In this document: piece by piece, positions 35,992 to 46,467 of the stretch
Numbering within the stretch: position 1 is the first letter of the stretch
How the letters are laid out: every line of letters starts with the position of its first letter
From: Naganishia liquefaciens
Lineage: Eukaryota; Basidiomycota; Tremellomycetes; Filobasidiales; Filobasidiaceae
NCBI GenBank assembly: GCA_013423385.1
Contig: BLZA01000013.1
Location: forward strand, 62,001-126,000
DNA length: 64,000 nt
Direction: 5' to 3'
Position numbers and translations under genes: made by a program
Notes under the pieces: generated by a model
What the model was told of the DNA's origin: nothing
The model's input: the letters and a program-made list of their open reading frames with translations, nothing else
Databases searched by the model: none

Positions 35992-37223
35992 TCACCCAAT
36001 CATGTCCCTTTTCCGACCCCTTAGTCTCACTGCGTCCGGCGAGCCTTCTGTCAGTCGGATGATACATTTTTCGGCGTAGATCACCTACCAGCATCGAGTC
36101 TCGGCCCAACGAGCTTCCATTTCTTCTCTGCTAGACCAGCAGCGTATGCCTCCAGTACCTGTCAAAGATCCTCATTAGTAGACGATTTCGGGGACCTTTC
36201 CGGAAGACACAAACCTTGGCGAACAATGCCTCTGACGCAGGATGCGTTGATGCGAAAGCTCGTTCCAGGACATAGAGGTCGACTGCCAGTGTTTCCTGCA
36301 GTGTCGACATCGATGATAGGCCAAAATCAATCAACACCTAAGAGCCGGAACCTTGGTATCAACAATAACGAACGCGGCATTGTGCATACTAAGACAAGGA
36401 TGACTCACGACCTCAAAATTTGGACTATGACCGGGAAGCGGACGAAGCATCATATTCGACGTCGTCAGATCCCCGTGGACTATCGTGCTTGCATGCATCT
36501 TGGCCAAGGCAGTGCCAATCGCCTGCATGAGATCCTCTGCAGAAGGTCGTCAGTCGCTTGAAGGGGACAGCTGGCGCTAATGTGCAGATAGAACGAACCT
36601 TGACTGATGCCTAGGCGCTCAAGGGCGCCCTCGGCTTCCTCAAGTCGTTGCAGCTTGCGATCTGCACGTTCTTTCCTAGAGATGATTTGCTCCTTCTCCT
36701 CCAGCGATAGTTTGCCCATGTCGACGGTGGTATCCGCTTCATCGCCAGCGTCCTCGTCGTCCTCGCCCTCGGCGCCTCCTCCCAACATCTCCCTTACGCT
36801 ATATCCCTCTATCCACTCCATGCTCAATATTCCGGTCTCGAGATCGACGAGTCGTACCCCTGGCACCGCGATGCCGGCCCTCGCGCATCTCGCAAGTGCT
36901 CGCGCCTCTGCTTGAATGCGCGACTTGGTAAGATTGGCGTCCAGTATAGGGTGTCGGTATTGTTTAGGGAAGCGGTGCTTCAGGAGTAGAGGCTGAGGCG
37001 TTTCCAAATCCTGGACCGTGCCTGAAAGCTCTTTCTTCAACTTTGAAGGCCATTTTACAGTTGGCGGAGGGATAAAGCAAGGTAGCTTATACACTCTCTA
37101 CGACTTGGTTTCAGAACAACTTTTCGTCGCCAGATCGCAAGTATAGCTTACTGCTTCAGCTCCTTGCTTGATGAGTTCTGCTTGCATGAGCAAAGCCATG
37201 ATAGGAGAAATTGGTGTCTCCAT
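35992..37223 (-). CDS. BUD32: KEOPS complex kinase/ATPase BUD32 (PRPK)
   Basis: BUD32 is the small atypical kinase of KEOPS (EKC), needed for t6A modification of tRNAs that read ANN codons. The ATG at 37223 gives [20 protein letters not shown], then [12 protein letters not shown] across the first intron. N-lobe motifs are [17 protein letters not shown] and [17 protein letters not shown]. After [17 protein letters not shown] comes an acidic insert of about 50 residues. The catalytic loop is [12 protein letters not shown], the metal site LIDFGLSS, and the end is [12 protein letters not shown], the conserved basic C-terminus, spliced from a last exon that stops at 35992. All these are family signatures. 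The insert lies just before helix C-like [15 protein letters not shown] and is larger than in the roughly 260-residue yeast protein. Confidence 0.92.
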
Positions 37224-37756
37224 CGCGGTAGTGGATTGACTTTGTAGCCTGTGGTTCTCGAAAGGTCGCGCGTTCTTGATATTCTGGGTTAGAGGTAGAA
37301 GATCCACTTGCTAAGATCAAGTAAGGCCCCTGAGCAGTATTGAACAAGAGTGGCCAGAAGCTAGGAGCGTTCTTCGTATGACAGCTAACTCGCCGTCCAC
37401 GACTTCGGATGAACTGGACTGGACAAATATAGAGATTTCAGTTATCGATCGCGTCGCCCGATTGCACGAGATGTATCCCTCATGTATGTCGTGGTGGAAA
37501 GAAGTGGCTTCGAACAGTGTCCTTGTATCTGTCAACCGGTGGCGCTCCTGTCCTCAATTCCATTGGCTGGTTATTCTGGACATCTCGGCGATTCGTCCTT
37601 GAGCATGACCCACGTCATGCGGGGATTATCTAAGCCCTCCAAACAGGACGATTCAATACTACTAAAAGATTCATCCTTTCCACCTGGCTACAATGCATAC
37701 GCCATGCTATACGATACAACTCATGGGCCGATTTAATTCTACCTATCTGCGCGCTT
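37224..37756. other. Intergenic region, BUD32 / nitroreductase
   Basis: A 533-base tandem gap with the BUD32 promoter and the nitroreductase 3' flank. A 74-codon plus-strand frame at 37378 has no family resemblance. No motif recognised. Confidence 0.4.
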
Positions 37757-38793
37757 TCATTCCTTCTTGCCGATAGCCCAGACCCTTTCGTTCAAAGGTT
37801 TGTAGTCTCTTGGCCCGGGTTCTCCGGTAGGCACACCAAACGGCATCTGCGCCAACAGCTTCCAATCCACGGGTACCTTCCACTTTTCTTGTACAGCTGC
37901 ATCCACTAACGGGTTATAGTGCTAAGAAGAGTCAAAGGATGCTTAGTCGGGACTTGATTGCGTCGACTTGGCATTTGCGTACCTGGAGAGAACAGCCGAA
38001 GCCTTCCTTTTCAAGTGCAGTCCAGACAACCAATTGTGCCATACCCTGGAGGCCATGCCACTATCAGCAAAAATCGCGTTGGAATCGTGCGAAACACTCA
38101 CGTTCGCCTGATTCGCCCAGACCGGGAAGTTGTCGGCGTAGAGTTTGAAGGCCTCCTGCTGCTGCCTGATGACGGACTCGTCATCGAAGAACAGCACGGT
38201 GCCGTGTCCCGCCTTGAAGCCATCGAGCCGTTGCTGGGTCTGCTTCATCTGTTCCTCTGAAAGCATGGCAGACACTGTGTCGCAAAAGGTCATCAACACT
38301 GAAAGAGACTCGATTGAAGCGGACTACGGTGCTTACTGATCTTCGCGGTGGTGTTCCAGAATTCGTCATGGTCATCGTTGAACAGGATCACTGCTCGAGT
38401 CATTTGGCCGTTGCTGAGCAAGAAAAAACGCGGACGACGATTCAGTTGAGCATATTGAGAAGAGGGACAAGGTCCGGCAGCAGATAATACTCACAATGAG
38501 CTCGGAACGTGCTTGATAGCGAATTTGACGATTTCCTCGACTCGACTGTCGGGAATGGCAGCATTCTTGGAGATCTGGTAGTACGTTCTTCGCTCTCGGA
38601 AAGCAGCGAGGAAGGCCTCCGATTCTCCCTGGCCCTTCTTCGACTGTGAAGCGAACTTGTCGTTGATGCTTTGTTCAATCGAGAGGTCAGACATGTTGCG
38701 GGAAAGGTAACGAATGCGCGAAGCAGAGAGAATCGATACGTTGCGGTACGCGGCTATGGACCGGGAAGGGGCAAGGTATTTGAACAGCGACAT
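37757..38793 (-). CDS. Nitroreductase-family oxidoreductase (FRM2/HBN1-like), possibly mitochondrial
   Basis: Nitroreductase-fold flavoenzymes use FMN and NAD(P)H; the FRM2/HBN1 group in yeasts is linked to fatty-acid signalling and oxidative stress. The long form starts at 38793 with a basic, hydroxylated leader (MSLFKYLAPSRSIAAYRNVS) that looks like a mitochondrial presequence; a second ATG at 38694 (MSDLSIEQSI) would give the bare enzyme. Core motifs are FRERRTYYQISKNAAIPD, IVKFAIKHVPSS, then RAVILFNDDHDEFWNTT, GTVLFFDDESVIRQQQEAF, FPVWANQANGMAQLVVW, GFGCSLQHYNPL and PVDWKLLAQMPFGVPTGEP. This order matches the group. Four introns of about 55-80 bases; stop at 37757. Dual targeting from the two starts is an inference. 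Confidence 0.82.
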
Positions 38794-39388
38794 TTAAGCT
38801 TATATACTCGCACGATGGCTCTCCCTCAAGCCGGCTCGCGATTTCTCGTAGGTGTTTTGCGAGACTGCGAGATGGCGGTACTTGAGTCGCTGGACGCGTT
38901 CCGTCCGAAATCTGACGAATCATTCCCAAGGCACCAATTCGCGGTCACCGGAAATTACGGATCAATCGAACGTCATTACCGAAGCAGCTACCGAAGCTTG
39001 GCTGACAAAACATTCCCGGCAAGCTTTCCCGCTCCCGGAATGGGTTACTACTGCGTGCACAACGGAACCTATACAGCAATATGCTAGCGATATACCTATG
39101 ACATGATTCAATGACTTTTACGCTATGCGAAGGCGGAATCACCGGCCGCATATAATCCTTGGGTATGTTTCGGCAAGTAGCAGCATAGGTTCCTTTATCG
39201 TCTCCGTATATCCCCACGTAAAAGGTACCGAAAGCCGAGAAGGCTGCTTCATGTTCCACGGATAAGCATTGTTCATGATGCTTGCGCGTATAACAAAATG
39301 GAAGGCAACAGGCGGACCAGCTTGGTAGCACTCAGTCAACAGTCATGCATACCTCAATCGCATCCTCGGCCAAAATTTCAGGGAGCAT
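38794..39388. other. Intergenic region, nitroreductase / cyclin H
   Basis: A 595-base tandem gap on the minus strand. It contains the nitroreductase promoter and cyclin H 3' flank. No supported gene. Confidence 0.4.
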
Positions 39389-40989
39389 CTAATCGCTATC
39401 TGAGTCGTCAATAGCCATGCCCACATCCCGAAGCCCCTCTCCGGCGAACATGAGCCCTCCCGACTCGGCTGGTATGCCCATTCCGCTTTCACCCAAGTGA
39501 TGAGCACCGGGATGCGGCCCGTCTTGTCCGACCAAGGGACCAAAGACCATGTCCTTCGAGCTCATCTCGCGTTGCGCCTTGGCTAATTTCCTGGCTCGCT
39601 TCTCGGCTTGTGCCACTTCTTCATCGCGAATGCGTTTAGCGTATCTAGAATCATGGGAAAGATTGTTTTCATAAGCCCTCAGACCACCGTCGTCAGGAAA
39701 GACCCTCACAAGAGAGCTTTCTTGTTTTTGCTGGGATCTTGTGCAGCGCGGACAATCTTGTCTATCGTCTTGATCTTTGCCACTTCTACTGGAGCGACAT
39801 TTGCCGTGATCGTGCTCTGAATGTGCTCCAAACGTGACTTCAAAACATTTCTGCTTCTTGCCGGCTTTTCCGCTTCTTGGTTCGATTCTTGGTTCGATTC
39901 TTGATTGTCACCGTCTGTCGTGTCCATTGTTGCTACCTTCTTTCCTTGTCCATTCAGTTCTTCCTCTTCTGGATATGCTGACAATATGACTCGGTCGACG
40001 AGCTCTTGATCGGCAAGGCGCATGCAGGCGAGACTAATCGAAGACATTGTGTCGGTGAACTCGAGATCGCTTAATTGGGAAGTTGCCAAGTATCCCTTGG
40101 CTTTCTGATATGCAGCATCTATCCTGGCAAGATCTTTATCTGGGTCTTGCTGATAAAGACGATTCTTAGCAATGCAGGCGTCAAACATCGATCTCGTCTC
40201 TCACCTGTAACTCCAGATACCATCCATGCAGGGCATGGCCGACACGCTGCACATATAGGTCAAATTTCAACGTTTGCAACACCCGGTACTCCATCTCTGT
40301 GATGTCTTGCTTGGATAGCTTGTCGATAGCAGCGGCAAAGCGGTCAATGTCAAATACATGGTTGGCAGCTTTACCCGCGAGGAACAGGCAGACAGGCCTT
40401 TAGGCAAGGACGAGTCGTAAGCTTTCGAAGCGTCCCATACAGTCACGCTGTCACTTACATGACACTTCGAGGATGGTACTCCAGGCAACTTGTTCTGATG
40501 TAAAATCTTTTGAGGTACGTGATCGCTATCGTCTCGACTACGGCAGGGATCGGACGCCCACCGCTGGCATCTGAAAGGATTCCCAGCGCAAGGAGGTTCC
40601 GCATAGACGTAATGTAATGGCGAACGAGCTGCGCTTCATCCGCTGCTGTCGGATATGCCTCCGGGGTCTTTACTGATGTTGACTTGCTTCCTTCTGGTAG
40701 CTCCGAGCGAAGGCGCTATCAGTAAGGAGTCCCGTCAGCATCCCATGTCGAAAGTAAGGGGAAAGATGCATACCTCTTCTTCCTTGAAATGATCTTTACA
40801 TGCATCTACGGCGCGCTTGTTGACCACTTTCCGTATCGTATTTAGCTTCTTGCTATCAAAAGTCCATCGTCGGTATTGACTCGAAGCTTCGTACAAGGTC
40901 GCAGTCGGCCGGAGTTGTCTGGTCGTCTTTGAACGAGAATTGGCTGGCATGGATTTTGACGTGGAAGCTTTGGGCAATACAGCAGACAT
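39389..40989 (-). CDS. CCL1: Cyclin H, TFIIH kinase subunit (CCL1-like)
   Basis: Cyclin H activates CDK7/Kin28 in the TFIIH kinase module that phosphorylates the RNA polymerase II tail. The frame is open upstream, but the first ATG is at 40989 (MSAVLPKASTSKSM). The opening LYEASSQYRRWTFDSKKL is the cyclin H N-terminal motif. First cyclin box: RHYITSMRNLLAL, VETIAITYLKRFYI, HPRSVMPVCLFLAGKAANH, LSKQDITEMEYRVLQTLKFDL. Second box: ARIDAAYQKAKGYLATSQ, DTMSSISLACMRLA. A glutamate-rich insertion with three Asn-Gln-Glu repeats separates it from the last helices. The tail (YAKRIRDEEVAQAEKRAR to MAIDDSDSD) is charged and acidic. Stop at 39389. Confidence 0.87.
39879..39905 (-). repeat. CCL1: Short in-frame 12-base tandem repeat in cyclin H
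   Basis: About two and a half copies of a 12-base unit (plus strand TTGGTTCGATTC) encode a repeated Asn-Gln-Glu-Ser. It lies in a disordered acidic linker and is likely length-variable. Confidence 0.6.
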
Positions 40990-41285
40990 CGTAGCGGCGG
41001 GCAAATCGAGCAAGTGTCTTATCCCGAGCTAGTTCACGAATGCTCACCGTGACGTTGTGAGGACGGTCAGACGATTAATGGGAAGTAGGCGAGCAATGTC
41101 AAGCCGAAGCCGCCAGGAATCGAACGAAGCATCTGAGACACGCGGAAGCAAGTGTCCCTGAGGTGACGAGCGAGCTCGAGGTGCGTGATAGCGGTGGGCT
41201 GCATACTCTCTTCCGTTCTTGCCATATTTCATGCATCACCGTAGCGCTCCTTTCCATTCGACACCCGTGTGGAACTCAATACTTC
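40990..41285. promoter_or_regulatory. Divergent intergenic region, cyclin H / FGDF-motif protein
   Basis: A 296-base gap between diverging genes, presumably a shared promoter. No motif recognised. Confidence 0.35.
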
Positions 41286-44235
41286 ATGGAAGAGGATCCA
41301 TGGGGCGCGCCGGCTGACCCCTGGGGCGCAAGCGTTGCTCCAGGGTCAACATCGGAAGTCGATCTGGCAATATCCCCTTCTCCCGAAAACCAGGATCCGA
41401 TCCTCGCTACAAAGCTCGCTGTTCCAAGGAATGATAGTCTATCAGAGTCTGATCCATGGGCTAGCCCGGCCACCGCCAAAACGAACGTAGATGCGACGCT
41501 GACTCCAGTCAGCACAATCGCGGCCGGTACAAATGGGGCCGAGATGCCGTCATTGTCGCACACCGGATGGGAGGGCTCGCGAGATACGGACGATAACGCC
41601 TGGAGCAAGTCACCATTAGCGGTGCCTGTGGTTGATCTTCCCATCGAAACGCCGGAAAGTAGCATGTCGGAGACGCTTGTGGCGGAACACACCCCACTTC
41701 CTCTGGACGAAGAAGAGGCTACAACAAAGGTACGCGTTGATTCGGTCATCAACAGACCTTCGACAGAGGACGGATGGGGAGTTCCTCGAAGCTTCGACAA
41801 TCCTCGGGAAATAGCTGTGGCCGCGCCCACGTTTATAGATACAGCATCTAGGATCTCTGGAGACAACGAAACGCTTAATCCTTTCCCGCAAGAAGACGAA
41901 AAAGCAATTGCGCCGGCGAAAGAACCACCATTGGGATTGTCTGCGACAGCATTGGAAGACGATGATGGGTTTGGTGGCTTCGCTGCGGGCGGATTCCACA
42001 AAACTTCCGGAGGCTTCGTTTTTGCGAAGGAGGACGATGCTTACGGAGGATGGGGCAAGGAAAATGTCGCGGCAAGCTTCGGAAATGCAGAGGACGCTTG
42101 GGAGTCGACTTCAGCGGGATTCGGAGCAGAAGACAGGGGTCAGGCGTCGAATGATGGTCGCAACCTAGAAGTTGATCGCATGGATAATGATTACGAAGAT
42201 GGCTTCCACTCCATTCCCGCCAAGCCAAAAACTGTTGTTACCTCTGAGCAGCTGCAGGAGGATACTTGGGAGCAGGAGAGAAGGAAATTAGAGACGCAGG
42301 AGGCGCGCGCTGTAAGCGGGATCTCTAGATCTGATGCACTGAGCTAATGTCGTGCCTTAATACAGCCTATTGAGCTCATCAATAAGCTTGTAGATCAGTG
42401 GAAAGACGTCTTAGAGCAAGTGTACATTGTTTCCGAGTCGCAAAACATGGGCAAGGAGGTTGAAGATGGTCTGGATCATGAGACAGTCATCCGCAAGGAC
42501 AGGTGAGGCAAACGAGTCTCATTCCGCATACATCGAGGCTGATAACACTGACAGGCTCACAACCAAATTAACTGAATTGCCTGACAGCTTAAGCATATTC
42601 GTACCGCCCGTCCGGAACACGGTGACGTGGGCGCGCTACCAGGACTATTTGTCGACTATCAAGCTCGATCCTTCCGCCTCCATACTGGCGAAAGCCAGTG
42701 CCGAGTCTGCTTACCGTGCGGCGAGAAGAAAATCGCAAGAAGAACACGACGCATGGCAGGCGCGTTCTCGTCTGGGAGAAACCAGCGGTTTGGAGCAATC
42801 TCACCAACCGACCGCTGCTTTATCCCAGGAAAATGACGCAACTCGGTCTCGGTGGAGTCTTTGGGGAAGAAAACCCTCCGCTCCCGTGGTCCCCCTTGCA
42901 ACTTCGGGCGGCGGTCTTTTGGAAATCAAAGCAATGAGTCCGAATCATACCGGCACGCACGTCAAAGACAAAGCGAGCGTGAATGGTCATTCGTCATCCG
43001 CCTCTATTCCGAGTCACAACGAATTACCGATGCGCTCTACAGGAACGCCCACTCCTGCGGAGGTGCATATAAATAATGCGGAGCCCGCACCTTCAGCGGT
43101 TGGGCGTTTCTTCGGCAGATTCCGCCGCACGCCGAATACCGCTTCTTCGGTCGACTTCAGTAACCGAGACTTGGAACTTACGCGAGATGATTTCAGCTTC
43201 TTGGCCGATGTCCCATCTACAGCACCAAAGGCTGTGGTCGGAGGAGACTTGCTATCCCTCGATAACGACGAGAGACCGTCGGAGCAGATGGCGAGCTTGG
43301 AAGCAATTCTCAATTCAAGAGCAACACCTCCGCCTCCGAAGCCCACGCCGCCATATCGTATTCCAGCAATTCCAGGGCATTTTGGTGGACAGCTGGCAGA
43401 GACCGCCATCAAGAGCAAAGCAAATTCAGTCATTGACCTCTTCGGAGACCTTGACCTGACAGGAAGCACGACTGCAGGATCATCACCGATTGTCACCACG
43501 GGTTCCGGTAGTACCCTCGCATTCGACGCCTTCGCATCGACATCCAAGCCCCCTGCCCTTTCCCCCGACCTTGCGGTCCGACCGCAGAGCTTGATCGCAC
43601 AGCAAGGATATACGGCGGATGCTCTGGTTGGGAACACAGCCTCGCTGGACGATGAGGGATTCGGCGAGTTTGGGGTACCGGTTGCAAAGCAGACCAACAG
43701 CTCCGCAGATTTCGACGATTTCGGCGATTTCGAACAGTTTGCGGTTCAGCCAAAGTCACAACGGCATGCATACGCAGGCCAGTCTACGAAACCGTATGCA
43801 CATGCCAATCATGAAGATCTCCTTCCTTCGACGCCGGGGCAAGAAATTAAGAAAGCGCCGATCCAGTCTTCATCAAGATTCGACCACTCTTCGACTGCCA
43901 GATTAGTCGGTAAGGCTGCACAAAGCCCTAGTCAATGGCCAGCTCCAAAATCACCCTCGATACCCGCATTGCCGCCTCCAATACCACCTCCAACTGCTCG
44001 TCAACCTGCGATAATGACCAGTTCAGTACCGAGTTCCCGAGCAGGGACTCCTCTGAATTTCGATTTTCTTGCCGCTGGACCGTCAATGCTGGCGCCAACC
44101 CGCACCAATACCTTGTCACCTGCGAGTCCTGCGCCGGGCGCCACAAACATCGCGAGTCTATCACGGGCTACACCATCTCTATCGAAAGGAAACGGGCTGT
44201 CAGCTTCGGATCTTTCGTTCTTCGACAGCTTGTAA
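41286..44235 (+). CDS. Acidic FGDF-motif protein, function unknown (possible clathrin-adaptor accessory protein)
   Basis: I do not recognise a defined family. Three exons (41286 to about 42311, about 42366-42502, about 42553-44235) encode roughly 950 residues. The N-terminus repeats DPWGAPADPWGA and SDPWASP. Next are aromatic-acidic motifs: DDDGFGGFAAGGF, DAYGGWGKENV, EDAWESTSAGFG, EDGFHS. A compact central block is probably folded: PIELINKLVDQWKDVLEQV, then LPDSLSIFVPPVRNTVTWA and LKLDPSASILAKA-like text with AYRAARRKSQ. The second half is low-complexity, with WGRKPSAPV, VGRFFGRFRRTP, DDEGFGEFGVP and DFDDFGDFEQF, and ends NGLSASDLSFFDSL. Repeated (D/E)-x-F-G-x-F and W-x-x-F-like motifs in acidic context are how aftiphilin and yeast Laa2 bind AP-1/clathrin, so a trans-Golgi/endosome role is a reasonable but unproven guess. 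Confidence 0.6.
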
Positions 44236-44379
44236 TTTTGGCAATCCCATCTAATACTCGTTGAGATCCAGAGATGAATCAATGTCTTCACATGTAAACT
44301 GATACAACATAAGACGTCAGGCAAAGCCTCGAGCGTTTGCCAAGGACAGGCATGCTAGCCATAGCAAGGCTCCCACCGT

Positions 44380-46035
44380 TTAAAAGTCGAGATCTTCCAA
44401 ACCCATCAAGGAGAAGGTCTTGATGACAGTCATCAATTTCGCAAAGTAGGCTTCCAAGTGATAGATCTTCTTGGCCCCCTGTTGCATTCGAAGTTCCTAG
44501 AAAGCCATCGTCGCCATAAGTCCCAGGTGAGCGGAGCATCGGAAGGGGTACATACATAATGTGCTGCCCAATGAATGATCTGCGGTCTGATCTCGTTGTC
44601 TACCTTCAGCAACACGCTCTCCGTTATTGTCTTTGGAGAGTAGCGAGTCAGTCAACTGAAAGGTGGAGTAGCACAGTCACTCACTTTCAGAATCACAGTT
44701 GGTGGAATGCAATGGGACAGCAATTCATAGATCTTGCCTCGAACCTCCAGTAGTCGCTTGGGCGACTGCTCTTGCACAATCAGATCCGCTATTTTCCCGC
44801 AATATGTCTCCCAGTCCGGTTTTGCAATTTCAATGTCGGACGACATATCCGGGCTGTCAGAACACGTGTAAGTGTCGCGACCGGACAGCTCGGTCGGACC
44901 ACCTACCTCTGCATGCGCAACGCCTCAAACACTAACAAAGCTTTTCTCATGTTCCCTTTTGCCTCTTCAATTATTGAACTCGCCGTTTCCTCTGGAAGGT
45001 TGATCTTCTCCTTTTTCGCCACGAACTTCAGTACTTTCGTCATCTGGGAGAGTACAGTCAGTCGAATGGATCTTCCGCTTTTGCATGCGTCATGCGTCTT
45101 GCTATTACCTCTTCATTACTCGGTGCTGCAACCCGAACCAACAGCGTTCGACTCCGAATAGGTGCGATGATCTTGCTGGTCGTGTTTGCGCAAAGGATGA
45201 TTCGCATGTTGTTCATATACTTCTCCATCGTTCGTCGCAAAGCTGCCTGAGCGTCTCGTGTTAGTTGATCTGCCTCGTTGATGATGACCACTACGACAAT
45301 GATCAGAAAAGGCCAAGTCTGCTGCAGCAGGACTCACCTTTGAATTTCTGTTTCGCGTTCAAGTCCACTTGCTGAGTCTGCGCAATCTCCTTTAAGATAT
45401 CTTGAATGACAACTCGGTCGTATTGGCCAACATCACTGGGCGTCGAATTAGCCTTGATCACACGGAGACCTAGCAAAGAGACTGATCAGGTAAGGACGCA
45501 CGAGGGGGTCAATTCGATGTGATAATTTGACTGCACGACGTTGACGTCTAGCTTTCGTTTCGTAGGTGTGACGAATACACGTTGATCGATTTTGATCTAT
45601 TAGAGAGCAGAGGAGCTGGCGATGAACAGAGAGTTGCCGCAAGCATAGGAGGCCGGCTCACCTTCTCCACACCTGGTCCATACAGTTCCCTGAGGGTACA
45701 CATGATTCTCGTCTATGTAGCTTCTCCTGAGCAACATGGTTTCACATCCCATTGATTCGACTAACCTTCTTCCCTGCTCCTGACGGTCCGTACAGCAATA
45801 CATGGGGGAAATCACCACTCGCAGCCTATGATGATACGGTCAGTCTGAATGTCATACGATGTCAGGGCAATGGCTCACGCACGAGGGATCTCAGTCTCTC
45901 CGACAGCTCATCGTGGTAATGCAGATCATCTAGAGAACGCGGACGATACTAACAAGAGCGTGAGAGATCCAGCAGACGTTAGTACTGTTGTTAGGAAGGG
46001 CAAAACTGGCTTACCTTGTCTACCCATAAACTCAT
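44380..46035 (-). CDS. RFC5: Replication factor C subunit 5 (clamp loader; human RFC3 type)
   Basis: This is the small RFC subunit with a degenerate ATPase site, part of the pentamer that loads PCNA. The start at 46035 yields MSLWVDKYRPRSLDDLHYH across the first intron, the exact N-terminal RFC box. Walker A reads LLYGPSGAGKKTRI (GKKT as in yeast Rfc5), Walker B is VVIINEADQLTRDAQAALRR instead of DEAD, and YMNNMRIILCANTTSKII leads to PIRSRTLLVRVAAPS, where the SRC motif is SRT. The C-terminal collar domain includes SDIEIAKPDWETYCGKIADL, EVRGKIYELLSHCIPP and a last exon EAYFAKLMTVIKTFSLMGLE. Around seven short introns. Stop at 44380. Confidence 0.92.
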
Positions 46036-46467
46036 GCTGCAGACGCTGCTATGTTCAAGTCGGTTCTCCTTTGTGCGCGCAGTTACCTTGCCGAGTGCCT
46101 ACCTCAACGCTCTCCGGTGGTCAAGTGATGGCAGCACAGTAGAAGTGCTTAGACTGATCCTGGTCGCAGGCAGATGAAGACGACTCAAGCTAAGACAGGG
46201 ATAGCAGTTCGAATCAAACGATCGGGTACGCGTTGAGATCGACGCGTCCAGAAACCAGCTTGATTAATGCTGTGTTTCGTCATGCAAGTGAATGAAATCA
46301 AGCAGCTTTCTAGTCAATCAACCCTCCAGAAATCTCGGCAGAGCTCTTGAATCCGTGATACGCTCGACCTCATTGATCGCGTTTTGTATCAAGCCACATA
46401 CTCGCTACAATTTTCTTGATGATCTTGCTGAATATAAGCTACATCTATGAGAACCCGCTATTGCTTC
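46036..46467. other. Intergenic region, RFC5 / OCH1-like gene
   Basis: A 432-base tandem gap with the RFC5 promoter and the 3' flank of the mannosyltransferase gene. No gene seen. Confidence 0.4.

Noticed and set aside
39870-39910. Possible CRISPR-like or satellite array from repeated TTGGTTCGATTC
   Set aside because: Only two to three 12-base units, in frame inside cyclin H; a short coding repeat.
41276-42001. 241-codon minus-strand open frame, S/A/V-rich
   Set aside because: Antisense shadow of the FGDF-motif gene.
46195-46235. tRNA T-loop-like GTTCGAATC
   Set aside because: The flanks do not form a T-stem and no other tRNA arm or promoter box is visible.
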